Below are positions 6,813 to 13,319 of a stretch of DNA of 30,477 nucleotides, piece by piece. Position 1 is the first letter of the stretch, and each line of letters starts with the position of its first letter. The notes beneath the pieces were generated by a model. The model ran no database searches and was not told the origin of the DNA. It worked only from the letters and a program-made list of their open reading frames with translations. Origin of the DNA: a virus; the IMG/VR virus record IMGVR_UViG_3300028393_000250, positions 1-30,477 of that record. One strand, written 5' to 3'. Both the position numbers and the translations under genes were made by a program.

Positions 6813-8711
6813 TTAACAGTCTCCATAACTAGCCCCCATTCCGGCTTCGCAAGCTAATGGTAAACCCGTAGCCCATGCTGGTTGCCATGACATACAGTCC
6901 ACAACAAACTGTTTAGCTTCCTCGGCCTCTTCTATCGGAGCCACGCATGCCACCGCATCATGCACAGTCAGCACCACCTTATAGCGTTTGGAGATACGCA
7001 GCATCTGCTCAGCCACCACACACCGCGCTACCGCTTGGGTGAAGTTCTCCACTATTTTTCCACCGTAAATTTTTACCTGCTGGCCCTTGGAGTAGTACGA
7101 CCACTCAGTGTTACCGTTAATCGTGGTCTGCGTTAAGTCGGGGTAATGTATATACAGCCCGTTAGGCAGCGTCATCCGATTGTTAGGCATGGCATGGATA
7201 ATTCCCACCGCGTCAATCTGTGCCCCATTACCCATAGACATCGCCCTGAGCGCGTCCTGCGCCCGCTGCCATAACGCAGGGATACACGAGTACGTAGTTC
7301 GGTACGTATTAATAATACGTTTGGCCTCGGCTAAGTCCACCTCAACCCCTGCCACTGTCCGTAAGAATATCTGTAGCTTGTTGGGGCCAACCCCATACCC
7401 TGCACCTAGGATAACGGTCTTACCTACTTGGCGTTGGCTACCTGAGCCCGTGGTAACTTGGTCAACTGGTATGCCGTAGATGCTAGCTGCCATGATGCTA
7501 TACACGTCCTGCTTATTGGCAAAGGCGTCCAGCAAGTCCTGCTGTCCAGCCAGCCACGCAAGGGTTCGCGCTTCAATCTGCGATGAGTCGCAGTCAATCA
7601 CCACATGTCCGGGCGGTGCCATCATGGACTTCTTAATCTTGTTGGCGTTCTCCCCCCGTGCGGGCAGGTTCTGTAAGTTCACCGAGTCCTGTCCCGACCA
7701 CCGACCTGAGTGCGCCCCGTAGTACCGCAGGGGTACAGGGAACGCGCCGCGCTGCGACATGCCTATGAATCGTTGGGTGCGTGTCTCCTCCAGCGTGGAC
7801 TTGCTGCCTATACGGCATGCTGCCAGTGTCTGTACGCGCTCATCAGGAAACTCCAGTAAGGAGGCAAACCCCTCGTCGCTCTTGGCAAACGCATAGGTCA
7901 TGCGCCCCGTGGCCGGGCTTATCTTCATGGGCGGCTCTATGCGGAACGTGCGCAGCAGCGTAGCAAACTTCTCATTGGACATGAGTAACTTCTTTATGCC
8001 CGCCATGCCCTCGCTAAAGATAGCGTGTACGTAGTCAGGGTCAGCCTTCTCCAGCATCATGTCCCGTACCGACTCCATCAGGGCTTGCTTGCGGTCTTGC
8101 ACTTCAGTCAGGTGCTTACGCAGCATGGATTCATCTAGCACTAGCACGGGGTCAATGTACATGCGCAGCGTTAGGTCGATCAACTGCAACTCAATCTTAG
8201 GGAACCCAAGGGCCATGTACTTCTTAAATAGCGCATGGGTCAAGTCCACATCGTTTACGCAGTACGCACCATACTGGGCCAACTCCTCAGGGCTAAAGTC
8301 TTTGTAGTTCTTACCTAGCGCCCGCAGCACCTCGTCGCCCTTTTGTCCTACGCCCATGCGCTCGGCCTGTGCCTTGAGACTATGGGACTTCTCATGCGGG
8401 AACAAAGCCCGTGACATACCCATGATGTCAAACCATGCCAGCGGCTGCACCCCGTAGTGCCAGCCTAGTATGGCTCCATCGAACGCTGTGTTCTGACACA
8501 GCACCATCTTGTTTGACCAGTCGTTTTGCTTAAGTACTTTCTCTAGCTTGGGCTTGGCAACCCATGCAGCTTGCTCGTCATTGAGTTTGAATGCAGCACC
8601 AATAGCTTCGAATTGCGGGGAGCGTATGTACTCCTCGGTTGTCATCTTGGTCAGGGAGTAATCACGGGAGTAGTAGGTCTCTAGGTCTAAGGTTAGTAGC
8701 ATAGGTTTCAT
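6813..8711 (-). CDS. DNA polymerase I-type (family A) with 3'-5' exonuclease
   Basis: A 632-aa replicative polymerase. The exonuclease domain is intact: LDLET (Asp9, Glu11), NTAFDGAIL (Exo II) and NDVDLTHAL (Exo III). The polymerase domain has motif A DCDSSQIEARTLAWL (about 370-385), motif B RQVGKTVILGAGYGVG and motif C LTVHDAVACV (His-Asp about 583). There is no 5'-3' exonuclease domain, as in T7-like and many environmental phage PolA enzymes. Together with the primase-helicase and the candidate SSB it forms a near-complete replisome. The start codon is separated by one base from the upstream stop, and GGGGAAG precedes it. Confidence 0.96.
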   Translation of the reverse strand: MKPMLLTLDLETYYSRDYSLTKMTTEEYIRSPQFEAIGAAFKLNDEQAAWVAKPKLEKVLKQNDWSNKMVLCQNTAFDGAILGWHYGVQPLAWFDIMGMSRALFPHEKSHSLKAQAERMGVGQKGDEVLRALGKNYKDFSPEELAQYGAYCVNDVDLTHALFKKYMALGFPKIELQLIDLTLRMYIDPVLVLDESMLRKHLTEVQDRKQALMESVRDMMLEKADPDYVHAIFSEGMAGIKKLLMSNEKFATLLRTFRIEPPMKISPATGRMTYAFAKSDEGFASLLEFPDERVQTLAACRIGSKSTLEETRTQRFIGMSQRGAFPVPLRYYGAHSGRWSGQDSVNLQNLPARGENANKIKKSMMAPPGHVVIDCDSSQIEARTLAWLAGQQDLLDAFANKQDVYSIMAASIYGIPVDQVTTGSGSQRQVGKTVILGAGYGVGPNKLQIFLRTVAGVEVDLAEAKRIINTYRTTYSCIPALWQRAQDALRAMSMGNGAQIDAVGIIHAMPNNRMTLPNGLYIHYPDLTQTTINGNTEWSYYSKGQQVKIYGGKIVENFTQAVARCVVAEQMLRISKRYKVVLTVHDAVACVAPIEEAEEAKQFVVDCMSWQPAWATGLPLACEAGMGASYGDC

Positions 8712-8712
8712 A

Positions 8713-9111
8713 TCAGAACTTCCCCAGTGCTTTATTAAAGAAACTAGAGGCTCTCCTTTGAGTTTCTACGTGGTGTTGATGTTCCAGAGTAGTTGCGTTG
8801 CCATACAGCAGTCGAGGGTCGTTGTGTCCCGTCGCCATATCGTACTGGGTATGTGTTGTGAACTTCGGCATCCGTTCATCTTTCTCCGGGTCGTCCGGCT
8901 TCATCAATGTCTCAAGCACCCACACCATAAGTTCGGGTTCTTTGATGTACTTGTCATGGGCATCGTTAAGTGCTTGGCGGTCACGCTTGGATAAGTTGCC
9001 GTTCTCAGACATGAGGTGCAGTCTGCCCCCATAAAGAAAGTCCTCAGGGTGTGTCTGCATCCGTTCTATCATCATCGCTGCTGCGGGTGAGCAGTCTAGT
9101 TCGTGTGTCAT
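8713..9111 (-). CDS. hypothetical phage protein upstream of polymerase
   Basis: A 132-aa soluble, acidic-to-neutral protein. It has an N-terminal helix (SPAAAMMIERMQTHPEDF), a middle rich in Asp/Glu, and a His-rich stretch (LEHQHHVETQRR). I do not recognise the family. A good Shine-Dalgarno (TGGAGAG) precedes ATG 9111. It is followed directly by the DNA polymerase gene and probably co-translated with it. Confidence 0.75.
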   Translation of the reverse strand: MTHELDCSPAAAMMIERMQTHPEDFLYGGRLHLMSENGNLSKRDRQALNDAHDKYIKEPELMVWVLETLMKPDDPEKDERMPKFTTHTQYDMATGHNDPRLLYGNATTLEHQHHVETQRRASSFFNKALGKF

Positions 9112-9262
9112 GGTCTCTCCAGTTAAGTTGATCGTCTCGTGCGCGGGCTTTACGCTTACGCAGGGCGTCTTTTAATTTGCGGTTCTCCTTCTGCTCCAGC
9201 GGCTTTTGCCGGTTTTGCAAAAAGTCCAAAATTGGATTTGGTGTTGTAGATGTCACGTACAA
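9044..9262 (-). CDS. possible overlapping small basic protein
   Basis: A 72-codon frame (TTG 9262 or GTG 9256) overlaps the VRR-NUC tail by 107 bases and the next gene by 68. Its middle reads like a genuine basic helix (ENRKLKDALRKRKARARDD) and fills the only 44-base gap between the two neighbours. The end, within the 132-aa gene, looks random. It could be a real overlapping gene or an alternative C-terminus reached by frameshifting in the VRR-NUC gene. Confidence 0.3.
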   Translation of the reverse strand: MYVTSTTPNPILDFLQNRQKPLEQKENRKLKDALRKRKARARDDQLNWRDHDTRTRLLTRSSDDDRTDADTP

Positions 9263-9518
9263 GCTCCAAGTTAGTTTCGTTAATAACTAAGGCTATGCCT
9301 CCGGCCTCGTCGATGCGCCGCAGATTGTGTAGTTGTAAGTCAGTGGGTTTGTTGCTACCGGCCTTGGCCTCGATACCTATGAACCTCCCTTGCAGACAAA
9401 CAAGGATATCGGGGGTGCCGTTGTTAGCATGCAAGCCCCCTATGTAGTTCACAGCATACGCACCCTGCGCCTTAAGCGCAGCATGTATCTTAGCCTTGAC
9501 CTTGGCCTCGGGTGTCAT
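9156..9518 (-). CDS. VRR-NUC domain nuclease
   Basis: A 120-aa protein. NNGTPDILVCLQGRFIGIEAKAG gives the PD-(D/E)XK active site of VRR-NUC proteins: Asp37, Glu50 and Lys52. The later Gln/Leu-rich helix (LQLHNLRRIDEAGG) is typical. Stand-alone phage VRR-NUC enzymes act on branched DNA such as Holliday junctions. The last about 27 residues (from KSNFGLF) are Ala/Pro-rich and look unlike the family. This segment overlaps another open frame (9044-9262). The ATG overlaps the upstream stop as ATGA. Confidence 0.9.
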   Translation of the reverse strand: MTPEAKVKAKIHAALKAQGAYAVNYIGGLHANNGTPDILVCLQGRFIGIEAKAGSNKPTDLQLHNLRRIDEAGGIALVINETNLELVRDIYNTKSNFGLFAKPAKAAGAEGEPQIKRRPA

Positions 9519-9685
9519 TTACTACCGTCCACCATTGCCCTGCGCGCAGCGTCTAGTGCGGCCTTGGCGTCTAGCTTTAGGTGTTCGATTTCTTCTTGTT
9601 GCAGCAGCATACGGGCATAGGCTTCCTTAGCAAACTTAGCTAAGTTTTCGTTTGTCCATGCGGCAAAGTTCGGGCCATCACTCAT
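9515..9685 (-). CDS. 56-aa helical protein
   Basis: ATG 9685 to TGA 9515 encodes a 56-aa protein that is almost entirely helical and charged (QQEEIEHLKLDAKAALDAAR). Both ends overlap neighbours by four bases (ATGA), the spacing used throughout this operon, which is the main support for it being real. No function is recognised. Confidence 0.65.
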   Translation of the reverse strand: MSDGPNFAAWTNENLAKFAKEAYARMLLQQEEIEHLKLDAKAALDAARRAMVDGSK

Positions 9686-9954
9686 ATAGGTTTCTCCGTT
9701 GGTTTAGGGCAGTTCTCAGGGGGCACTATTACACACCATACAGCCGCCCATTGTTTTCTATGCTCCCTACCGGAAATCCATCTGTCTATGTACGCATCGG
9801 GCATTGTTATCAGCGCACGTCGAATGGGTTCCGGGGGTTTTTCCAATCGCTCGGCTATCTCAGATACAGTCAGGCCGTCATGATACTTGTGTAGCGCCAT
9901 CCTTACGGCATGGTGGTATGACTTACGCACTGTCACCCCGAACACTAAAAGCAT
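9682..9954 (-). CDS. small winged-helix/HTH-like protein
   Basis: A 90-aa protein. YHDGLTVSEIAERL followed by PPEPIRRALITM (about residues 25-50) fits an HTH of the type that scans 'which helix-turn-helix, then beta wing'. The start is unsettled: ATG 9954 (TTG 9957 just before it) overlaps the upstream gene by 32 bases, and GTG 9936 by 14. It is probably a DNA-binding regulator; the target is unknown. Confidence 0.65.
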   Translation of the reverse strand: MLLVFGVTVRKSYHHAVRMALHKYHDGLTVSEIAERLEKPPEPIRRALITMPDAYIDRWISGREHRKQWAAVWCVIVPPENCPKPTEKPI

Positions 9955-10120
9955 CAATTATCTCAGTTGAGATACGCTGTAACGTAATTGCATCGCCGAC
10001 ATCATGCTTTTCGTTTACACGTAGCAGGCGTTGTATTTCTCTGAGCGCTAACCACGCTTCATCGGCGTGAATTGCATCAAGCACTTCGGCTTTTTCTTCA
10101 AGTTGGATTGTTACTTTCAT
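9923..10120 (-). CDS. hypothetical small phage protein
   Basis: A 65-aa protein starting MKVTIQLEEKAEVLDAIHAD. It is mostly charged helix, with a short beta-strand start. It overlaps both neighbours. No recognisable family; real because of its place in the operon and a purine-rich leader (AGGAAAAAT) before ATG. Confidence 0.65.
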   Translation of the reverse strand: MKVTIQLEEKAEVLDAIHADEAWLALREIQRLLRVNEKHDVGDAITLQRISTEIIDAFSVRGDSA

Positions 10121-10352
10121 ATTTTTCCTGTGGTGGTGTGCAAGTATGGATATCCTGTGTGCGCTTACCGCAGCGGGGGCAGAAGTTTTGCTCCTGCGCT
10201 GGCTGTGCTAGTGCTGCTTTGATGGAAGCGATGGCTTGGACAACCTTGTTTTCATCATAAGTTTGTGCAAGGCCAAAGTCATCCTCGCTATGCCATTCAT
10301 CTTCACAGCAAGTTTCCAGTGCCTCAAGCGCCAGCTTCAATGCTTCTTTCAT
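10098..10352 (-). CDS. small zinc-ribbon phage protein
   Basis: An 84-aa protein. MKEALKLALEALE, an AIASIKAALAQPA segment, then FCPRCGKRTQDIHTCTPP. The CxxC...HxC set (Cys-Pro-Arg-Cys, His-Thr-Cys) suggests one zinc site. Proteins with this helix plus 'ALAQPAQE' plus Cys pair are frequent in Burkholderiales phages; none that I know has an assigned role. I chose ATG 10352, which has AAAGGA upstream, over the longer in-frame start at 10385. Confidence 0.7.
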   Translation of the reverse strand: MKEALKLALEALETCCEDEWHSEDDFGLAQTYDENKVVQAIASIKAALAQPAQEQNFCPRCGKRTQDIHTCTPPQEKYESNNPT

Positions 10353-10365
10353 GTGTTTTTGTCCT

Positions 10366-10572
10366 TTAGTGAGTAATGCATTCATGCAGCACAGATAGCT
10401 TTGCCATTTCGTACATCCATACAGCGTGTTGGTTATCTACATGAGATGAGAGAAATTTAAGTTCGCCATCTTCGTAGAACAGCACAATACAAGATTGCTC
10501 AGGTGCTATACGCTCTATTGCATGGGTAAGCATGGCAGTAGCGTTCCAGTCTTTAAGGTGATGTACTTTCAT
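10366..10572 (-). CDS. hypothetical phage protein
   Basis: A 68-aa soluble protein (MKVHHLKDWNATAML...). It reads as a mixed alpha/beta fold with the strand CIVLFYEDGELKFLSS. ATGA-type overlap with the upstream gene. No family recognised. Confidence 0.6.
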   Translation of the reverse strand: MKVHHLKDWNATAMLTHAIERIAPEQSCIVLFYEDGELKFLSSHVDNQHAVWMYEMAKLSVLHECITH

Positions 10573-10814
10573 GTGTTCTTCTCCTTTGATTTTGCTTCAA
10601 TGGCGCGTTCATAACCAAAGTTAGGTGATTCACATTCGCCATACTGGTTGTGGTGTTGCTCATAGATAACATCAATTTCCTCATCCGTCAGGCTTACCCA
10701 CGGGCGCTTATAGACTTGGATGTCGTCGTCGTCATCTTTGCGCTTAGTGTGATGCACAAGGTACATCCCTTCCTCGTCCAGCGCCGCTGCTTTCTTTGAT
10801 TTGTAGCCTGTCAT
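10569..10814 (-). CDS. hypothetical phage protein with 'SLTDEEI' motif
   Basis: An 81-aa protein. A run of five Asp (KRKDDDDDIQ) precedes WVSLTDEEIDVIYEQH and a closing YERAIEAKSKEKN. The W.SLTDEEI...A.E.K layout recurs in many phage hypothetical proteins. Function unknown. Overlaps both neighbours by four bases. Confidence 0.7.
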   Translation of the reverse strand: MTGYKSKKAAALDEEGMYLVHHTKRKDDDDDIQVYKRPWVSLTDEEIDVIYEQHHNQYGECESPNFGYERAIEAKSKEKNT

Positions 10815-11023
10815 GTTGTTCCCCTTGGTGGATAGCTTGCCATTGAGTAGGCATCATGCATTTGACGCATGAATGCACAAGCCCTCTTATGCTCATCGGC
10901 ACGGGCTGCTGCTTCTACAACATTAGCAAACCTATACCAAGCGTTGTCAGGAACCCAGTTGTCCATTCCGCCTTCGTGTAACCCCATGTCGGCTAATATT
11001 TGCATTGCTTCTTGTTCAGTCAT
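10811..11023 (-). CDS. hypothetical phage protein
   Basis: A 70-aa protein. I chose ATG 11023 (MTEQEAMQILADMGL) because GGGGGAAG lies just upstream; the longer start at 11050 would overlap the preceding gene. It has a helical N-terminus and an ARADEHKRACAFMRQMHDAYSM helix. No function recognised. Confidence 0.65.
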   Translation of the reverse strand: MTEQEAMQILADMGLHEGGMDNWVPDNAWYRFANVVEAAARADEHKRACAFMRQMHDAYSMASYPPRGTT

Positions 11024-11024
11024 A

Positions 11025-11243
11025 TCACTTCCCCCATATTGCAAAAGCAATCATTGTTAAGCCAGCTACTACAAACATAAAAGCAATCAAGCCTTTGAAG
11101 GTATCGGCAAGGTCATCTAGTGGGTCTTCCTGCCCCATTAAAAATCCTTTGACATACGCCTCATTGGCTTCTTGTGCGCGTTGCTTTCTGATAGGGCAGT
11201 CACGCCCTTGTGTGCAAGTTCCTATGTCGTTACAGCAGTTCAT
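11025..11243 (-). CDS. small Cys-rich single-pass membrane protein
   Basis: A 72-aa protein from ATG 11243. A Cys-rich head (MNCCNDIGTCTQGRDCP) precedes a helix and a C-terminal membrane segment (LIAFMFVVAGLTMIAFAIW). The head has five cysteines in 15 residues and could bind metal. A GGGGGTAAG leader supports the start. Function unknown; its neighbour at 11248-11334 is also a membrane peptide. Confidence 0.7.
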   Translation of the reverse strand: MNCCNDIGTCTQGRDCPIRKQRAQEANEAYVKGFLMGQEDPLDDLADTFKGLIAFMFVVAGLTMIAFAIWGK

Positions 11244-11247
11244 TTGC

Positions 11248-11334
11248 TTACCCCCGCCATTCAATAAAAAACATGCCTACTAACACGCCAAGCGTAAAGA
11301 AAACCAGCAATTTAGTTAGGTATTTGAATGTCAT
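11248..11334 (-). CDS. 28-aa membrane peptide
   Basis: ATG 11334 to TAA 11248 encodes 28 residues: MTFKYLTK, a membrane segment (LLVFFTLGVLVGMFFI), then EWRG. The ATG overlaps the upstream stop as ATGA and the stop sits five bases before the next ATG, so it fits the operon exactly. Such a basic-head, one-helix peptide could be a small inner-membrane phage protein; function unknown. Confidence 0.6.
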   Translation of the reverse strand: MTFKYLTKLLVFFTLGVLVGMFFIEWRG

Positions 11335-11558
11335 TTGGCGCGCTCCTTGAGCATTGCGTCTGCATAAACATAAGCAAGAAACGAAACATATTCAGCGTAG
11401 TCTTGATCTGCTTTAGCCGCATTAAAAAGACCGTGCGATATAGCACCTTGCATAGCCAGCCCCGCAAACTCATCACGCAAGGTCATGTCCCTTGCAAAGC
11501 CTCCGGTCTTTACCAGCCAGTCGGTGTAGTCTTCTGCTATCTCTTGGTTGTCTTTCAT
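11331..11558 (-). CDS. conserved small phage protein ('MTLRD..A..AMQG')
   Basis: A 75-aa protein. DMTLRDEFAGLAMQGAISHG followed by VSFLAYVYADAMLKERAK matches a widespread phage/prophage hypothetical family in which MTLRDyFA.kAmqg is the hallmark and A.ADAML.ER closes the protein. No biochemical role is known to me. Coupled to both neighbours by four-base overlaps. Confidence 0.75.
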   Translation of the reverse strand: MKDNQEIAEDYTDWLVKTGGFARDMTLRDEFAGLAMQGAISHGLFNAAKADQDYAEYVSFLAYVYADAMLKERAK

Positions 11559-11755
11559 TTGTATTCCTCCAGTCGTGCGTTAAGGCGGGCAATGCGGGTC
11601 ATGTTGTAGTTAACGATTGACTGGGCGTACTCCACCGCAGTCTCAGCGTTTAACTTCTCAAGGTGCGCGTCAGCTAGTTCGGCGGCAATCATCTCAAGGG
11701 GTGTAGGTTTCTTGAAGGGCTCCTTCATCAACTCCATGAATCGTACTTTTCTCAT
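11555..11755 (-). CDS. conserved small helical phage protein
   Basis: A 66-aa, almost fully helical protein. PTPLEMIAAELADAHLEKL and the closing EYAQSIVNYNMTRIARL fit another common small phage family without a known role. The start has an in-frame ATG at 11755 overlapping the upstream stop. Confidence 0.72.
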   Translation of the reverse strand: MRKVRFMELMKEPFKKPTPLEMIAAELADAHLEKLNAETAVEYAQSIVNYNMTRIARLNARLEEYK

Positions 11756-12273
11756 TTCTTTGCTCCTTTTGTGCGTGCGTAGTAGGCTCTAGCGTATGCG
11801 TTCTTTTTGTTGCGAGCATCCTCGCTAAGTTTATTTTTTTTGCGCCATTCGCGGTGGTAAAGACGCCTAGCCTCCCTTGCTTTGTCTACTTCAGAGAATG
11901 CTTTGTGTTCTACCGCCTGTATAAAAAGCTTGTTATTTATTTGATTTATCTTGCCCTCAAGTTTCCCAATAAATTGGTTGTGATCACTGTTCAGGTCCGT
12001 AAGGTCTTTTACCTGTTGTTCAAGAGCGGCAATGCGGGGGTCGCGTGACTGAAGATAAACCTGATGTTCCAGGTCTTGTAATCTTTTGCCAATGTTCTCA
12101 TGCCTTCCAATTAGGGCTTGGTTTGAGTTTATTAAATTCTGATTTGCGCTTTCCAGTTTTTGCGCCCTCTCACCCAGTTGCGCAATCCATCGGCTGTGAT
12201 CATCGTTAAAGTCCGTAAGGTCTTTTACCTGTTGCTCTAGTTCAGCTACTCTCTTAAAAATGTTCCAATTCAT
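11752..12273 (-). CDS. coiled-coil protein with internal duplication
   Basis: A 173-aa protein. Two copies of an LEQQVKDLTD(F/L)N(D/S)DH unit start near residues 13 and 85, joined by heptad-like coiled coil. The C-terminal third is basic (AREARRLYHREWRKKNKL) and ends in ARAYYARTKGAKK. At DNA level the copies share 24 identical bases (11995-12018 and 12211-12234), 216 bases apart. It probably forms an elongated oligomer, perhaps binding nucleic acid through its basic end. No family recognised. Confidence 0.72.
   Translation of the reverse strand: MNWNIFKRVAELEQQVKDLTDFNDDHSRWIAQLGERAQKLESANQNLINSNQALIGRHENIGKRLQDLEHQVYLQSRDPRIAALEQQVKDLTDLNSDHNQFIGKLEGKINQINNKLFIQAVEHKAFSEVDKAREARRLYHREWRKKNKLSEDARNKKNAYARAYYARTKGAKK
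11995..12234. repeat. 24-base direct repeat, two copies
   Basis: Identical copies at 11995-12018 and 12211-12234, embedded in a longer imperfect repeat (TGTGATCA.. precedes both). The 216-base step equals 72 codons, so the duplication keeps the frame of the coiled-coil gene. Confidence 0.85.
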
Positions 12274-12680
12274 TTGCTTTCTCCTAAGTTGCTAAGTTGT
12301 TCCAATGTTTCTTTTATCTCATTACCCCCTATCAATAGCGCACACATCTCCTGCAGCACAGTACGTTTGTCAGTCATAAACATGTACTCAGGATCAGGGC
12401 ACACTAAAACCTTGTTTAACTTCTCTATGTTGGCTTCGCATCGCTCGTTATGCCTTTTTACAAGTGGCTTACAGATGTAGGAAACATCTTTTGGGTCCAT
12501 GCCGTGCATTTTGCCTATTGCTGTATAGGTCATTCCACTCAGCCAAAGGCTAGCCAGGCTGTCATGAAAAACCTTCTTACCGCCCAGCTGCTGAGCCCAT
12601 GTTTTTTCCCACTCTTCCTCGGGGTATATTTCTACCTCGTACATCCCATCAACCCAACGGCCTTTGCCAATATTTGTCAT
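12270..12680 (-). CDS. hypothetical phage protein, first gene of the long operon
   Basis: A 136-aa protein if started at ATG 12680 (MTNIGKGRWVDGMYEVEI). A longer start at ATG 12719 is possible but lies upstream of the predicted transcription start of the promoter at 12708-12737 and has no Shine-Dalgarno. The segment SLWLSGMTYTAIGKMHGMDPKDVSYI looks like a helix-turn-helix (GMTYTAIGKMHGM), so it may be a DNA-binding regulator. Its position as first gene suits an early regulator. Function otherwise unknown. Confidence 0.65.
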   Translation of the reverse strand: MTNIGKGRWVDGMYEVEIYPEEEWEKTWAQQLGGKKVFHDSLASLWLSGMTYTAIGKMHGMDPKDVSYICKPLVKRHNERCEANIEKLNKVLVCPDPEYMFMTDKRTVLQEMCALLIGGNEIKETLEQLSNLGESK

Positions 12681-12707
12681 AACTTTCCCAAAGTTAAAGT
12701 CGTAAAT

Positions 12708-12737
12708 ATCATAACTCATGAATTACTAGCATGTCAA
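12708..12737 (-). promoter_or_regulatory. sigma70-type promoter of the 12.7-5.8 kb operon
   Basis: On the minus strand a perfect -35 TTGACA (12737-12732), an 18-base spacer and -10 TATGAT (12713-12708). Start of transcription is expected near 12700, giving a leader of about 20 bases to ATG 12680. The -35 lies inside the inverted repeat GTCAAC/GTTGAC (12733-12738 and 12771-12776), which could be an operator or part of a terminator-like fold. Confidence 0.75.
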
Positions 12738-13075
12738 CTGTTGTATCACCACAGCTAAGCCCTCTTACCCGTTGACCCTCCCTCCCCCGGCTGTTGGGTG
12801 TTGGATTGCCAGCGACTCTTTATCAAGGTGCTTTGACCGGTTTTTACGCGATCTATCGGCCAGCCAAGCCGCCCTCCCCTGGAATCCCGATAAAGCCAGT
12901 TCTCACCGGCTTGTCGATCATCTCCCAGCGGTCTAGGGTATGTGTCTTTACGACAACCTTGTTTATTCCTTTTGGCTTACGCTACTTCGGAGGTGCGGGT
13001 CACACCGAGTTTTTTGTCTTTACTTCCACGCTGGCGATACAACCACTTGCTAACGGATGGAGTCCGGTGGCCGCC
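12738..13075 (-). other. non-coding or unresolved stretch with several hairpins
   Basis: I see no convincing protein gene here. On the minus strand two adjacent hairpins stand out: AAGCCGGT-GAGA-ACTGGCTT (12893-12912), a perfect 8-bp stem with a GNRA tetraloop, and TATCGG/CCGATA (12854-12892) extended by CCAG/CTGG with a 4-base bulge. A third pair, GTCAAC/GTTGAC, encloses 12733-12776. Open frames exist on both strands (for example 12794-13186 on plus), none with a proper start. Either a structured RNA or decayed or overlapping coding sequence. Confidence 0.5.
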
Positions 13076-13181
13076 GAAAACGAAAAAAGCCGTTACTACT
13101 GCACTGGGTCGAACCCTCCAAGAATCCCCGGAGGCCAATGCATGAGTAACGGCTCTAAATCTATTGCGTTCGACAGCAACG
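13076..13181 (-). ncRNA. candidate small structured RNA with own promoter and terminator
   Basis: A promoter at 13188-13216 would start an RNA near 13181. About 27 bases later AGCCGUUACU pairs perfectly with AGUAACGGCU (13154-13145 with 13097-13088). Inside, UGCAUUGG pairs with CCAGUGCA (8 bp, one G-U), and CCUCC with GGAGG. The RNA ends in UUUUUU-CG-UUUU. The result is an about 105-base unit: promoter, long interrupted hairpin, U-tract. On the plus strand the same hairpin holds GGAGG eight bases before an ATG (13142), which opens only 14 codons. Function unknown; antisense regulator or decoy are options. Confidence 0.5.
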
Positions 13182-13187
13182 ATTAAC

Positions 13188-13216
13188 ACTATACAGCACT
13201 TTTTGCTTTTCGGCAA
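13188..13216 (-). promoter_or_regulatory. sigma70-type promoter for the candidate small RNA
   Basis: On the minus strand TTGCCG (13216-13211), a 17-base spacer and TATAGT (13193-13188), matching consensus at 4 of 6 and 5 of 6 positions. It lies between the terminator at 13262-13289 and the hairpin RNA, a place where a new transcript must begin. Confidence 0.55.
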
Positions 13217-13244
13217 TAAGTACTAAAAATATTTTCTCCAACTC

Positions 13245-13262
13245 TAACATCTGTTAATGTTA
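13245..13262. promoter_or_regulatory. inverted repeat, possible operator
   Basis: TAACAT and ATGTTA flank six bases just upstream of the promoter at 13188-13216 and just after the terminator. It could be a repressor site; nothing else supports it. Confidence 0.3.
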
Positions 13263-13289
13263 AAAGAACCCCCCAGTTTCCTAGGGGGT
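13262..13289 (-). terminator. rho-independent terminator after the PD-(D/E)XK-like gene
   Basis: On the minus strand ACCCCCTAG-GAAA-CTGGGGGGT forms a 9-bp stem (one G-T pair) with a GNRA tetraloop, followed by TCTTTTAA. It lies 30 bases past the stop of the gene at 13320-13634. Confidence 0.85.
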
Positions 13290-13319
13290 AAGGGTCCGAG
13301 GACCAAGGAGAAAGCAGCT

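Noticed and set aside
13100-13140. T-loop-like GGTTCGACCC on minus strand, possible tRNA
   Set aside because: No 7-bp acceptor stem, D-arm or anticodon arm fits; the bases pair better as the long hairpin.
12794-13186. 130-aa plus-strand frame
   Set aside because: Starts only at TTG/CTG without a Shine-Dalgarno, runs against neighbours and overlaps the hairpin RNA; kept only as an alternative explanation (possible Ash-type ORF).
13142-13186. Plus-strand ATG at 13142 with GGAGG eight bases upstream
   Set aside because: Only 14 codons before a stop; GGAGG is explained by the stem of the small RNA.
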